Shown here one piece after another: positions 1-8,004 of a stretch of DNA of 54,975 nucleotides. Origin of the DNA: Vicinamibacteria bacterium (GTDB lineage Bacteria > Acidobacteriota > Vicinamibacteria > Fen-336); contig JAMQGV010000043.1 in NCBI GenBank assembly GCA_025994075.1, forward strand, positions 1 through 54,975. Direction: 5' to 3'. Positions within the stretch are counted from its first letter, which is position 1. Every line of letters starts with the position of its first letter. Below the pieces are notes generated by a model that had not been told where the DNA came from, did no database searches, and was given only the letters and a program-made list of their open reading frames with translations. Position numbers and translations under genes: made by a program.

Positions 1-1
1 C

Positions 2-97
2 CGCTACAACCAGAACGCACGGCCGATTCACTGGTCCTACTCCGATGTCTCCCGCCGCATCACCCCAGCTTCCGATTCATCGGAAACGGGACACTAG
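2..97 (+). pseudogene. 3' end of IS630-type transposase (partial)
   Basis: The first 31 codons of this frame, ending in TAG at 95-97, read like the C-terminal tail of IS630-family DDE transposases. The segment RYNQNARPIHWSYSDVSRRI corresponds to the conserved 'YN..ARP..W.Y' stretch that follows the catalytic core. The rest lies outside the window, so it is unknown whether the element is intact. The stop codon sits only six bases from the end of the neighbouring permease gene, which leaves little room for a terminal inverted repeat, so a relic is plausible. The call rests on a short motif. Confidence 0.55.
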
Positions 98-103
98 AAG
101 GAA

Positions 104-1363
104 TCAGTCCCGGCGCAGGGCTTCGGCCGGGTCGAGGCGGGCGGCGCCGCGGGCGGGCCAGAAGCCGGCCGCCACGCCGGTGCCCAGCGAAGAGAGCAGC
201 CCGGCCGCGACCACCCACGGCGCGGGCACTGCGGGGAAGGTGGGCGCCACCCGCGAGATCGCGAAGCCGAGGCCGCCCGCCAGCAGCACGCCGACCGCGC
301 CGCCGGCCAGCGAGAGCAGCGCCGCCTCGATCAGGAACTGCAGCAGCACGTCGCTGCGGCGGGCGCCCAGCGCCCGGCGCAGGCCGATCTCGCGGGTGCG
401 CTCGGCGACCCCGATCAGCATCACGTTGGCGACGCCGATGCCGCCGATCACCAGGCTGACCGCGGCCAGCGCGACGGTGACGAGGCCGATCACGGCGGAC
501 AGCCGGTCGAACTGGGCGATGATCTGGTCCGCGGTCGAGAGATTGAAGTCGTCAGCGGCGCCCGGCCGCAGCCCGCGCAGCAGGCGCAGCGCGGCGCGCG
601 CCTCGGCCAGAGCCCGCTCGCGCTGGCCCGACTCGGCGCGGATGTAGAGCACGGTCTCCTTCGCGTCGGGGAACAGCCGCTGCGCGGCGCCGCGCGGGAT
701 CGCGATCACGTTGTCGCCGCGGTTCTCGCCGAAGAAGCCGCCGCGCCGCTTCTCCTGGACGCCGACGATCGTGAAGCGGAAGCCGCCGAGGCTCAGCTCG
801 CGGCCGACCGCGCCGCGGGCGCCGAACAGCGCGCGTTCGACGTTGGCGCCGACGATCGCGACCGGCGCCGCGCCGCGGTCCTCGAGGTCCGTGAACGGGC
901 GGCCGGCCTCCAGCGCGCCGCTCGTGACGTCGATGTAGTTGGGCGACTGGCCCTCGACCAGGATCGTGTCCGACTCGTTGCCTTCGGCGCGCGCCGTGAG
1001 CACGCGCGAGCCCTGCACGACGGGGACGATGATCTGCACGGCGACGTCGCGCACCGCCGGCGCCAGCGGCGGCAGCGCCGCGGCCAGCCCGGGGTCCAGC
1101 GGCAGGCGGTTGGCCTCGGCCTCGCTCGGCCCCTGGTAGGGGTCGCCGGTGCGGTGGTAGGCGAACACGTTGTCGGTGCCGAACTCGCGGAACAGCAGCG
1201 CCACCTGGTTGCGCAGGCCGGTCAGCACCGAGGTCACGAACACGACGGTGACGATGCCGATCACGATCCCGAGCACGGCCAGGAACGCGCGCAGCGGCTC
1301 GCGCCGCACCGAGTCCCAGGCGAGGCCCGGCGCCTCGCCCAGCGAGCGCAGCAGGTGTCTCAC
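104..1363 (-). CDS. ABC transporter permease, MacB/FtsX type (second of pair)
   Basis: 419-residue inner-membrane protein with the MacB layout: an N-terminal membrane helix at about 22-45, a periplasmic core domain (about 50-270), then an FtsX domain with three helices. The FtsX signature 'VAERTREIGLRRALGARRSDVL' region and the usual ending 'R-x-LDPAEALRRD' are visible. The family moves antibiotics, lipids or peptides together with an ATPase and a MacA-like adaptor. The GTG start at 1361-1363 overlaps the stop of the upstream permease (GTGA), so the two are probably translationally coupled. The fused or adjacent ATPase that normally powers the family is absent from this window. Confidence 0.88.
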   Translation of the reverse strand: MRHLLRSLGEAPGLAWDSVRREPLRAFLAVLGIVIGIVTVVFVTSVLTGLRNQVALLFREFGTDNVFAYHRTGDPYQGPSEAEANRLPLDPGLAAALPPLAPAVRDVAVQIIVPVVQGSRVLTARAEGNESDTILVEGQSPNYIDVTSGALEAGRPFTDLEDRGAAPVAIVGANVERALFGARGAVGRELSLGGFRFTIVGVQEKRRGGFFGENRGDNVIAIPRGAAQRLFPDAKETVLYIRAESGQRERALAEARAALRLLRGLRPGAADDFNLSTADQIIAQFDRLSAVIGLVTVALAAVSLVIGGIGVANVMLIGVAERTREIGLRRALGARRSDVLLQFLIEAALLSLAGGAVGVLLAGGLGFAISRVAPTFPAVPAPWVVAAGLLSSLGTGVAAGFWPARGAARLDPAEALRRD

Positions 1364-2610
1364 TCGAGCCTCAGCGCCGAGGCCACGTCCACGCGCGAGG
1401 CGCGCAGCGCGGGGTAGAGCCCGGCCAGCAGCCCGGCGCCGGCCGCCGCGGCGACGCTCCAGGCGACGCCGCTCGCGCGCAGCGCCAGCGGGAAGTCGGG
1501 GCTCGCCGGCAGCGCGGCCAGCAGCGCGGCCGTGATCGCGAGCCCGGCCATGCCGCCGCACAGCGCCACCAGCGTCGACTCGGCGAGTACCTCGCGCCGC
1601 ACCTGCGCGCGCGAGGCGCCGAGCGCGCGGCGCACGCCGATCTCGCGGATGCGCTGGGTGACCGAGACCAGCGTGGTGTTGGCGACGACGACGATCGCGG
1701 CCAGCAGCGCCATGCCCGACAGCGGGGCGGCAGCGCCGGCGACGCGTCCCGCGAGCGCCGTGACGAAGCCGCGGGCCGTGGTCGGGTTCAGGATCTCGAA
1801 GTCGTCGGCCTCGCCGGGGCGCAGCGCGCGGTGGGCGCGCATCGAGGCCCGCGCCCGGTCTTCGGCGGCCTCGAAGGTGGCGCCGTCCGCCGGGCGCCCC
1901 GAGACCTGCAGCGTGCGCGGCGCGCCCAGCGCGCGCTCGAAGGCGGGCAGCGGGATCCACACGTAGCGGTCGAGCGAGACGCCGCCGGAGGTGCCCTGCC
2001 GGCCCTGGACGCCGACGACGGTGAAGCCGCGCCCGGCCAGGCGCAGGGTGGCGCCGAGCGGGTCGCGGTCGGGGAACAGCGCCGCCGCCACGTCGAAGCC
2101 GATCACCGCCACCAGCGCGCCGCGGCGCTCCTCGTCCCTCGAGAAGAAGCGGCCCTGCCGCACGTCGAGCTCGCGGATCTGCGCGAGCGCGGCACTCGTC
2201 CCGCTGATCGCCGCGTTCTCGAACGTGCGGCCGAGGGCCGCGACGTCGGCCCCCGCCTGCGCCGTCGCGGCGTAGATCACGCGGTCGCCCGCGGTGCCCT
2301 CGATCGCCCGCAGGTCGGTGCGGCGCACCGGGCGGTTGCGCTCCAGCATGCGCTGCAGCTCGCGGCGCGAGACCTGGCCCGGCGCCGCGACCTGGGCCAG
2401 CACGAAGGTGTCGGCGCCGAACGCGCGCGCCGTCGAGCGGCGGGCGAACTCGGCGAGGCCGCCGACCGACGCGTCGACCAGCGCGGCGGTGCCGACGGCC
2501 ACCGCGATCGCCAGCGCGCCGAGCGCCGAGCGCAGCGGGTGCCCCAGCGCCGTGTCGCGGGCCTGCCGCAGCGCCTCGATCCACGCCTTCGCCCACGCGA
2601 GCCCGCGCAT
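1360..2610 (-). CDS. ABC transporter permease, MacB/FtsX type (first of pair)
   Basis: 416-residue paralogue of the next permease, with the same order of one N-terminal helix (about 28-50), a periplasmic MacB core and a C-terminal three-helix FtsX domain ending 'LYPALRASRVDVASALRLE'. The motif 'TQRIREIGVRRALGASRAQV' is the conserved cytoplasmic loop of FtsX domains. The start is ATG at 2608-2610. The gene is divergent from the HlyD/MacA adaptor with only 33 bases between the start codons, so the two promoters must overlap. The two permeases likely form a heterodimer served by that adaptor. No ATPase gene is visible nearby. Confidence 0.88.
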   Translation of the reverse strand: MRGLAWAKAWIEALRQARDTALGHPLRSALGALAIAVAVGTAALVDASVGGLAEFARRSTARAFGADTFVLAQVAAPGQVSRRELQRMLERNRPVRRTDLRAIEGTAGDRVIYAATAQAGADVAALGRTFENAAISGTSAALAQIRELDVRQGRFFSRDEERRGALVAVIGFDVAAALFPDRDPLGATLRLAGRGFTVVGVQGRQGTSGGVSLDRYVWIPLPAFERALGAPRTLQVSGRPADGATFEAAEDRARASMRAHRALRPGEADDFEILNPTTARGFVTALAGRVAGAAAPLSGMALLAAIVVVANTTLVSVTQRIREIGVRRALGASRAQVRREVLAESTLVALCGGMAGLAITAALLAALPASPDFPLALRASGVAWSVAAAAGAGLLAGLYPALRASRVDVASALRLE

Positions 2611-2643
2611 CGGTGGGATGATGCGCCAGGTAAGGAGCCCACC

Positions 2644-3813
2644 GTGAACCGTCGCCACCTGATCGCCGTCCTCCTCCTGCTCGCCGCCCTGGCCGCCGTC
2701 TTCTCGCTGCGCCGGCGCGGCCCGCGGCCGACGCCGGTCGAGGTCGCCGCCGCCCGCGTCCAGCCGGTGTTCCGCTCCTACGTCACCGCGTCGGGCCAGG
2801 TCGTCGCCAGCCGCTACGCCGATCTCGGCAGCTCGGCGATGGGGCGCGTGGTCGAGCTGCGGGTGAAGGAGGGCGACCGCGTGCGCGCGGGCCAGGTACT
2901 GGCCCGGCTCGACGCGGTTCCCGCGAGGAGCGACGAAGCCGCGGCGGCCGCGGCGCTGCAGGCGCTCGGCGCCGACGTGGCGGCCGCCGAGGCGCGCGAC
3001 GTCGAAGCGGAGAGCGCGGCCCGCCGCGCGGAGCAGCTCGCCCGCGACGGCCTGCTGCCGCCCTCGCAGCTCGACGCGGCGCGCGCGGCGCGCGACGCGG
3101 CCCGCGCCCAGCTCCGCGCCCTGCGCGAGCGCGCCGCGCAGGCCGAGGCCCAGCGCCGGCGCGCGGCCGACGCGCTGTCGAAGACCGAGATCACCTCGCC
3201 GATGGACGGCACCGTCACCCGCCTCGCGGTGCGCGAGGGCGAGATGGTGGTGATCGGCGTCCAGAACCAGCCGGGCACGATCCTGATGACGGTCTCCGAC
3301 CTGGCGACGCTCGACGCCGAGGTCAAGGTCGCCGAGGCCGACGTGCTGCGGCTGAAGGTGGGGCAGTCGGCGACCGTCACGCTCGAGGCGCTGCCCGGCC
3401 GCGAGATCCCGGCCCACGTGATCGAGGTCGGCGCCAGCGCGCTGCCGGTCGTCGGCCAGGGCGCGGCCGCCCGCGAGTTCCGCGTGCTGCTGCGGCTCGA
3501 CGCCGCCGACGCGGGCCTCAAGCCCGGCCTCACCTGCGACGCGAAGATCCTGGCCAGCGAACGCCAGGACGCGATCACGGTCCCGCTGCAGGCGGTGGTG
3601 CTGCGCGCGGGCGAGGACGGCGCCGAGCGCCCGGGCGTGTTCGTCGTCGAGAACGACGTCGCCCGCTTCCGCCCCGTCACCCCCGGCGTGATCGGCGGCC
3701 TCGACATCGAGGTCGAGGGGCTGGCCGCCGGCACCCGCCTGGTCGCCGGCCCGTTCACGGCCCTGCGCGAGATGAAGGACGGCGAGCCCCTGAAGGAGAC
3801 CGCCGGCCCCTGA
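2644..3813 (+). CDS. Periplasmic adaptor (membrane fusion) protein, MacA/HlyD family
   Basis: 389 residues. A single N-terminal membrane anchor (about 5-20) is followed by a split lipoyl domain ('VVELRVKEGDRVRAGQVLARLD'), a long alpha-helical hairpin rich in Ala, Arg and Glu (about 95-180), the second lipoyl half ('ITSPMDGTVTRLAVREGEMV') and beta-barrel domains. Such adaptors link an inner-membrane pump to an outer-membrane channel. The likely partners are the divergent FtsX permeases. The GTG start has an AAGGAG site at 2632-2637, which decides it. It could serve another pump, but the position favours the MacAB-like pairing. Confidence 0.87.
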   Translation: MNRRHLIAVLLLLAALAAVFSLRRRGPRPTPVEVAAARVQPVFRSYVTASGQVVASRYADLGSSAMGRVVELRVKEGDRVRAGQVLARLDAVPARSDEAAAAAALQALGADVAAAEARDVEAESAARRAEQLARDGLLPPSQLDAARAARDAARAQLRALRERAAQAEAQRRRAADALSKTEITSPMDGTVTRLAVREGEMVVIGVQNQPGTILMTVSDLATLDAEVKVAEADVLRLKVGQSATVTLEALPGREIPAHVIEVGASALPVVGQGAAAREFRVLLRLDAADAGLKPGLTCDAKILASERQDAITVPLQAVVLRAGEDGAERPGVFVVENDVARFRPVTPGVIGGLDIEVEGLAAGTRLVAGPFTALREMKDGEPLKETAGP

Positions 3814-3841
3814 CGACCGGAATCTCCCAGCCCGAGCCAAA

Positions 3842-3895
3842 GTGTCCTTTGTGGAAGGACAGTTTGTAGAGTATGTGTCCTTGACAAAAGGACAC
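3842..3895 (+). promoter_or_regulatory. Two tandem palindromes (probable operator) with -10 box
   Basis: Palindrome 1 is TGTCCTT (3843-3849), five bases, AAGGACA (3855-3861). Palindrome 2 is GTGTCCTT (3875-3882), five bases, AAGGACAC (3888-3895). Both have perfect arms, the same spacer length and centres 33 bases apart, about three helical turns. Between them lies a -10-like TAGAGT (3867-3872). The stretch is unusually AT-rich for this DNA. A dimeric repressor binding both sites would cover the promoter of the AAA ATPase gene. The operator role is inferred; the repeats are seen directly. Confidence 0.65.
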
Positions 3896-3918
3896 CGTGG
3901 AGGGCACCCTCGGGTCGT

Positions 3919-5232
3919 ATGAGCCTGCACCCGGTCCTGCTCGAGAAGCTGAACAGCGCGCTGGAGCCCTCCGCGCCGGCGGCGTTCACGCGACGGGACG
4001 TGCGGCTGCCCGCGGTGGCCGGCAAGGTCCACGCGGTGATCGGGATGCGCCGCGCCGGCAAGACGACGTACCTGCGCCAGCTCGAGGCCGACCGGCGCGC
4101 CTCGCTGCCCGCGCACCGGGCCCTGTACTTGAGCCTGGACGACGACCGGCTGTCGGGGCTCGACCTGGGCCAGTTGGACCTGCTGTTGGAGGAGTACTAC
4201 CGGCGATTCCCGGAGTTGCGGCAGCGCGAGACCACCCACCTGTACCTCGACGAGATCCAGCTCGTGGCGGGCTGGGAGCGATTCCTGCGCCGGGTCCTGG
4301 ACACCGAGCGCATCGAGATCGTCGTCTCGGGGTCTTCGGCCCGGATGTTGTCCCGCGAGGTGCACACGTCGCTCCGCGGACGCGGCATCGCCACCGTGAT
4401 CCGGCCGTTCAGCTTCCGGGAGTTCCTGCGCCATCGCGGCGAGGAGCCCGCCCGGCCCCCGGCCCGATGGACGCCGGCAGAGCGCTCCCGGGTGGAGAAG
4501 CGTTTCCGCGCCTGGCTGGTCGAGGGCGGCTTCCCGGAGGTGCAGGGCCTGTCCGCGCCGCTGCGGGTCGAGGTGTTGCAGGGCTACGTGGACACGGTCC
4601 TGTTCCGCGACGTCGTCGAGCGCCATGCCGTCACCCAGGTCGCTGCTCTCCGCTGGCTCGTGCGGCAGTGCCTGCGCAACCCCGCCGCGAGTTTCAGCGG
4701 GCACCGCTTCTACCAGGACCTTCGCGCCCAGGGTCACGCCGTGGCGAAGGACGCCGTGCATGCCCTGCTGGGCCACCTTCTCGACTCGTTCCTGGTCTCG
4801 GCGGTGGCTCTCGCGACGGAGTCCGAGCGCCAGCGCAACTCGAACCCCCGCAAGCTCTATCCCCTCGATCCCGGCCTGATCCAGGCGTTCGACACGAGTG
4901 GTCGCTCGAACCTCGGGCACGCCCTGGAGACAGTCGTGTACAACGAGCTCGAGCGACGCGGAGCCGACGTGAGCTACGTGAAGACCTCGTCGGGTCTCGA
5001 GGTCGACTTTCTCGCGCGGTACCCCGCGGGCCCGCAGGAGCTGATCCAGGTCTGCGCCGACCTTCAGTCGGCGGACACGCTGACCCGCGAGTTGCGGGCC
5101 CTCGCGGCCGCGGCCGTCGAGCACCCGCGGGCGCGCCAGCGCCTGCTCGTGCTCCACCGCAGTCCGGCCGCCACGGCGCCCCGGCGCGTGGAGATCCAGC
5201 CGGCCCACGAGTGGCTTCTCTCCGGAAGCTGA
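3919..5232 (+). CDS. AAA ATPase with C-terminal DUF4143 domain
   Basis: 437 residues, a usual size for the AAA_14/DUF4143 family. Walker A is G42-MRRA-GKT (K48). Walker B ends LYLDEIQ (D111, E112), and a sensor-like 'VVSGSSARM' follows. The C-terminal half carries the DUF4143 pattern 'ETVVYNELERRG...GLEVDFLA', a fold related to restriction nucleases but usually without a full active site; the expected 'EVK' reads 'QVC' here. The physiological role of these proteins is largely unknown, and they are often scattered by transfer. ATG 3919 is chosen because the family motif starts there; GGAGGG lies at 3899-3904, a rather long distance. The gene stands alone behind a double palindrome. Confidence 0.85.
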   Translation: MSLHPVLLEKLNSALEPSAPAAFTRRDVRLPAVAGKVHAVIGMRRAGKTTYLRQLEADRRASLPAHRALYLSLDDDRLSGLDLGQLDLLLEEYYRRFPELRQRETTHLYLDEIQLVAGWERFLRRVLDTERIEIVVSGSSARMLSREVHTSLRGRGIATVIRPFSFREFLRHRGEEPARPPARWTPAERSRVEKRFRAWLVEGGFPEVQGLSAPLRVEVLQGYVDTVLFRDVVERHAVTQVAALRWLVRQCLRNPAASFSGHRFYQDLRAQGHAVAKDAVHALLGHLLDSFLVSAVALATESERQRNSNPRKLYPLDPGLIQAFDTSGRSNLGHALETVVYNELERRGADVSYVKTSSGLEVDFLARYPAGPQELIQVCADLQSADTLTRELRALAAAAVEHPRARQRLLVLHRSPAATAPRRVEIQPAHEWLLSGS

Positions 5233-5255
5233 AGCGGCATCTCCAGACTTGAGCC

Positions 5256-5325
5256 GGGGGGCGAGCCCTGGCATCGGCCTTGCTCTAACCCCCCTCGCGG
5301 GCTCGTGTCCCGCAAAGGAGGGGGG
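5256..5325 (+). promoter_or_regulatory. Leader with SD-sequestering hairpin and competing pairings
   Basis: CCCCCCTC (5289-5296) pairs perfectly with GAGGGGGG (5318-5325), the Shine-Dalgarno stretch of the oxidoreductase gene starting at 5331. Nested inside, GCGGG (5297-5301) pairs with CCCGC (5309-5313) around a seven-base loop, giving a 13-bp hairpin with one four-base bulge. Upstream, GGGGGG (5256-5261) can pair with the same C-run, and CGAGCCC (5262-5268) can pair with GGGCTCG (5299-5305). Either pairing would break the hairpin and free the ribosome site. A translational switch is inferred from complementarity alone; GC-rich DNA produces chance pairings. Confidence 0.4.
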
Positions 5326-5330
5326 ACGAC

Positions 5331-7118
5331 ATGTCCCACGATCTCGTCATCGGGATGGCCGGTTCGGGAGGGGACGGGATCGTCTCCGCCGGGGAGTCGC
5401 TGATCGCCGCCGCTGCCGGCGCGGGTTACGCGGCGATCATGACCAAGAGCTTCGGGTCGCAGATCCGCGGCGGCGAGTCGTCCTGCCGCGTGCGCATCTC
5501 CACGAAGCCCGTGCTCAACCCGGGCGGCACGCTCGACGTGGCGGTCGCGCTCAACTGGGACGACTTCCTCAAGTTCGGGGCCGAGCTGCCGGTCGGCGGC
5601 AACACCGTCGTCATCTACGACTCGAAGACCGGCGTGGCGCCCGACAATCTGCCGCTCGGCGCGGTCGTGCCCAGCGAGGTCCACCCGGTGCCGATCGACG
5701 CCCTGGCCCGGCAGACCGCGGGCACCGACAAGGCCAAGAACACGGTGATCCTGGGCCTGCTGGCGGGCTGGTTCGGCCTGGCGGCCGACGATCTCCTGGC
5801 CGGGATGCGCAAGAAATTCGCGAAGAAGGGTCCGGAACTGGTCGCGGCCAACGATAAGGCCTTCGAAGCCGGGCGGAACTACGCCGCCGAGCATCCCTTG
5901 CGCGAGCCGCGCTTCATGGAGCCGGCGCCCCCCGGCGAGCCGAAGCTGCTGACGGACGGCAACGACATGTGCGCCGCGGCGGCGATCTTCGCGGGTTGCC
6001 GCTTCTTCGGCGGCTACCCGATCACGCCCTCGACCGAGATCATGCAGTTCTTCACCCGCGAGGTGTGGCGCCACGGCGGCGCGGTGCTGCAGGCCGAAGA
6101 CGAGATCGCCGGCATCGGCGCGGCGCTCGGCGCCAGCTTCGGCGGCGTCAAGGCGATGACCGCGACCTCGGGCCCGGGCATGTCGCTCAAGAGCGAGATC
6201 ATGGGCCTCGCCACGATCTGCGAGCTGCCGCTCGTGATCGTCAACGTCCAGCGCGGCGGGCCGTCGACGGGCCTGCCGACCAAGTCCGAGCAGGCCGACC
6301 TGTTCCAGGCGGCGCTCTCGGCCCACGGCGACGTGCTGCGCCCGGTGCTGGCGCCGGTCTCGGTGCGCGACACGTTCGGCGTCACGGTCGAGGCCTTCAA
6401 CATCGCCGAGCAGTACCAGACGCCCGTGATCATCCTGTCCGACCAGGAGATCGCCCAGCGCAAGGAGTCGTGCGACCCGATCGACACCCGCGCCTTCAAG
6501 CTCGTCGACCGCCTGCAGCCGAGCGCCGCGGACCTCGAGAAGTACGTGCGCTTCCGCTTCACCGAGTCGGGCATCAGCCCGGTCTCGGCCCCGGGCCTGC
6601 CGGGCGGCAACTACCTGGGCTCCGGCATCGAGCACAACGAGCACGGCGACCCGACGGCCAGCGGCGGCATGCACGCGAAGATGAACGAGAAGCGGTTCCG
6701 CAAGCTGGACCCGCTCAAGCACCGCCGCGACCTGTTCGAGGTCCACGGCGACCCGCGCGCCCCGCTCGCGCTGATCGCCTGGGGCTCGGTGGCGGGCGTC
6801 TGCATCGAGGCGCTCGAGCGCGCCCGCCAGGAGGGCCTGCGCGCCCGCCTGCTGGTGCCGAAGCTCTTGTGGCCGATTGCCGAGGAGGTCTACCGCGACT
6901 TCTTCGCCGGCGTCCAGAGCGGCCTCGTCGTCGAGCAGTCGCACCAGGGCCAGCTCTACCGCCTGCTGCGCATGCAGCTCGACGTGCCGAAGGGCCTCCT
7001 GAGCTTCGCCCGCAGCGGCGCCAACCCGTTCCAGCCGGCCGAGGTGGTCGCGCGCCTGCGCGAGACGGCCCTCGCGACCCAGCGCCAGGGCGCCGAGACC
7101 CTGACCCCCGTGGAGTGA
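5331..7118 (+). CDS. korA: 2-oxoacid:ferredoxin oxidoreductase, fused gamma-alpha subunit
   Basis: 595 residues. The first about 190 form the gamma domain ('GMAGSGGDGIVSAGE', 'SFGSQIRGGESSCRVR'). The rest is the alpha subunit with the pyrimidine-binding motif 'GGYPITPSTEIMQFF' near residue 229 and a C-terminal transketolase-like domain. With the beta subunit it interconverts a 2-oxoacid (commonly 2-oxoglutarate) and CoA with acyl-CoA and CO2, using ferredoxin as electron partner. The gamma-alpha fusion is the usual bacterial KorA arrangement. The substrate is not decided by sequence alone; isovalerate- or pyruvate-type enzymes are alternatives. The start follows a strong GGAGGGGGG site, which is itself complementary to upstream leader sequence. 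The beta gene begins four bases downstream. Confidence 0.88.
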   Translation: MSHDLVIGMAGSGGDGIVSAGESLIAAAAGAGYAAIMTKSFGSQIRGGESSCRVRISTKPVLNPGGTLDVAVALNWDDFLKFGAELPVGGNTVVIYDSKTGVAPDNLPLGAVVPSEVHPVPIDALARQTAGTDKAKNTVILGLLAGWFGLAADDLLAGMRKKFAKKGPELVAANDKAFEAGRNYAAEHPLREPRFMEPAPPGEPKLLTDGNDMCAAAAIFAGCRFFGGYPITPSTEIMQFFTREVWRHGGAVLQAEDEIAGIGAALGASFGGVKAMTATSGPGMSLKSEIMGLATICELPLVIVNVQRGGPSTGLPTKSEQADLFQAALSAHGDVLRPVLAPVSVRDTFGVTVEAFNIAEQYQTPVIILSDQEIAQRKESCDPIDTRAFKLVDRLQPSAADLEKYVRFRFTESGISPVSAPGLPGGNYLGSGIEHNEHGDPTASGGMHAKMNEKRFRKLDPLKHRRDLFEVHGDPRAPLALIAWGSVAGVCIEALERARQEGLRARLLVPKLLWPIAEEVYRDFFAGVQSGLVVEQSHQGQLYRLLRMQLDVPKGLLSFARSGANPFQPAEVVARLRETALATQRQGAETLTPVE

Positions 7119-7122
7119 CGCG

Positions 7123-8004
7123 ATGAACTGCCAGCCGAAGGACTTCAAGAGCGACCTCAAGCCGATCTGGTGCCCGGGCTGCGGCGACTTCGGGGTCGTG
7201 CAGGCGATCTACCGGGCGCTCGCCGCGGTCGGCCGCCCGCCGCACGAGATCGCGTTCGTCTCCGGGATCGGCTGCTCCAGCCGCATCCCCGGCTACACGA
7301 CCGCGTACGGCTTCAACTCCGTGCACGGCCGCGCGCTGCCGATCGCCCAGGGCCTCAAGATCGCCAACCCCGACCTGCTGGTGCTGTGCGCCGGCGGCGA
7401 CGGCGACGGCTTCTCGATCGGCGGCGGCCACGTCGCCCACGCGATCCGCCGCAACCTGGACCTCACCTACATCGTGATGGACAACCAGATCTACGGGCTG
7501 ACCAAGGGCCAGCTCTCGCCGACCTCGAAGCTGGGCCTGAAGACGGTGACCTCGGACCTCGGCTCGCTGGAGACCCCCGTCAACCCGCTGCTGTACGTGC
7601 TCTCGTACGGCGCGCCGTTCGTCGCCCAGGGCACGCCGGCCGACATGGCGGGTCTCGCGGCGGTGATCGAGGAGGCGATCCGCTACCCCGGATTCTCGTT
7701 CGTCAACGTGCAGTCGCCGTGCGTGACGTTCGGCGAGGACGACTGGCAGCTCAAGCAGCACAAGGCGGTGATGAAGTCGGTCGCGGGCCTCGGCCACGAC
7801 GCCTCCGACGTGATCGCGGCGATGCGGCTGGCCCAGGCGTACGGCAGCGAGCTGTACACGGGCGTGCTCTACCGCGCCCCGCAGCCGCCGGCGACCTACG
7901 ACGCGCTGGTCCGCGAGCGCCAGGCGGAGCAGCAGAAGAAGGCGCTGCCGCGCGAGCGCATCCTCGAGCTGTTCGCGGCGAAGAAGAAGGAGACGGCGGC
8001 ATGA
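7123..8004 (+). CDS. korB: 2-oxoacid:ferredoxin oxidoreductase, beta subunit
   Basis: 293 residues, normal for KorB. It carries the thiamine diphosphate-binding half: 'CPGCGDFGVV' at 17-26, 'SGIGCSSR', and 'GGDGDGFSIGGGHVAHAIRRN' near 90-110. It completes the active site with the fused gamma-alpha protein encoded just upstream. There is no ferredoxin domain in either subunit, so a separate ferredoxin must be used. The C-terminus ends in a lysine-rich tail, and its stop codon overlaps the start of the rubrerythrin-like gene (ATGA). Translation of the pair is therefore likely coupled. Confidence 0.9.
   Translation: MNCQPKDFKSDLKPIWCPGCGDFGVVQAIYRALAAVGRPPHEIAFVSGIGCSSRIPGYTTAYGFNSVHGRALPIAQGLKIANPDLLVLCAGGDGDGFSIGGGHVAHAIRRNLDLTYIVMDNQIYGLTKGQLSPTSKLGLKTVTSDLGSLETPVNPLLYVLSYGAPFVAQGTPADMAGLAAVIEEAIRYPGFSFVNVQSPCVTFGEDDWQLKQHKAVMKSVAGLGHDASDVIAAMRLAQAYGSELYTGVLYRAPQPPATYDALVRERQAEQQKKALPRERILELFAAKKKETAA

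Noticed and set aside
3881..3886. Perfect TTGACA as a -35 box of the AAA ATPase gene
   Set aside because: No -10-like sequence lies 16-18 bases downstream. The hexamer is better explained as part of the second palindrome and its spacer.
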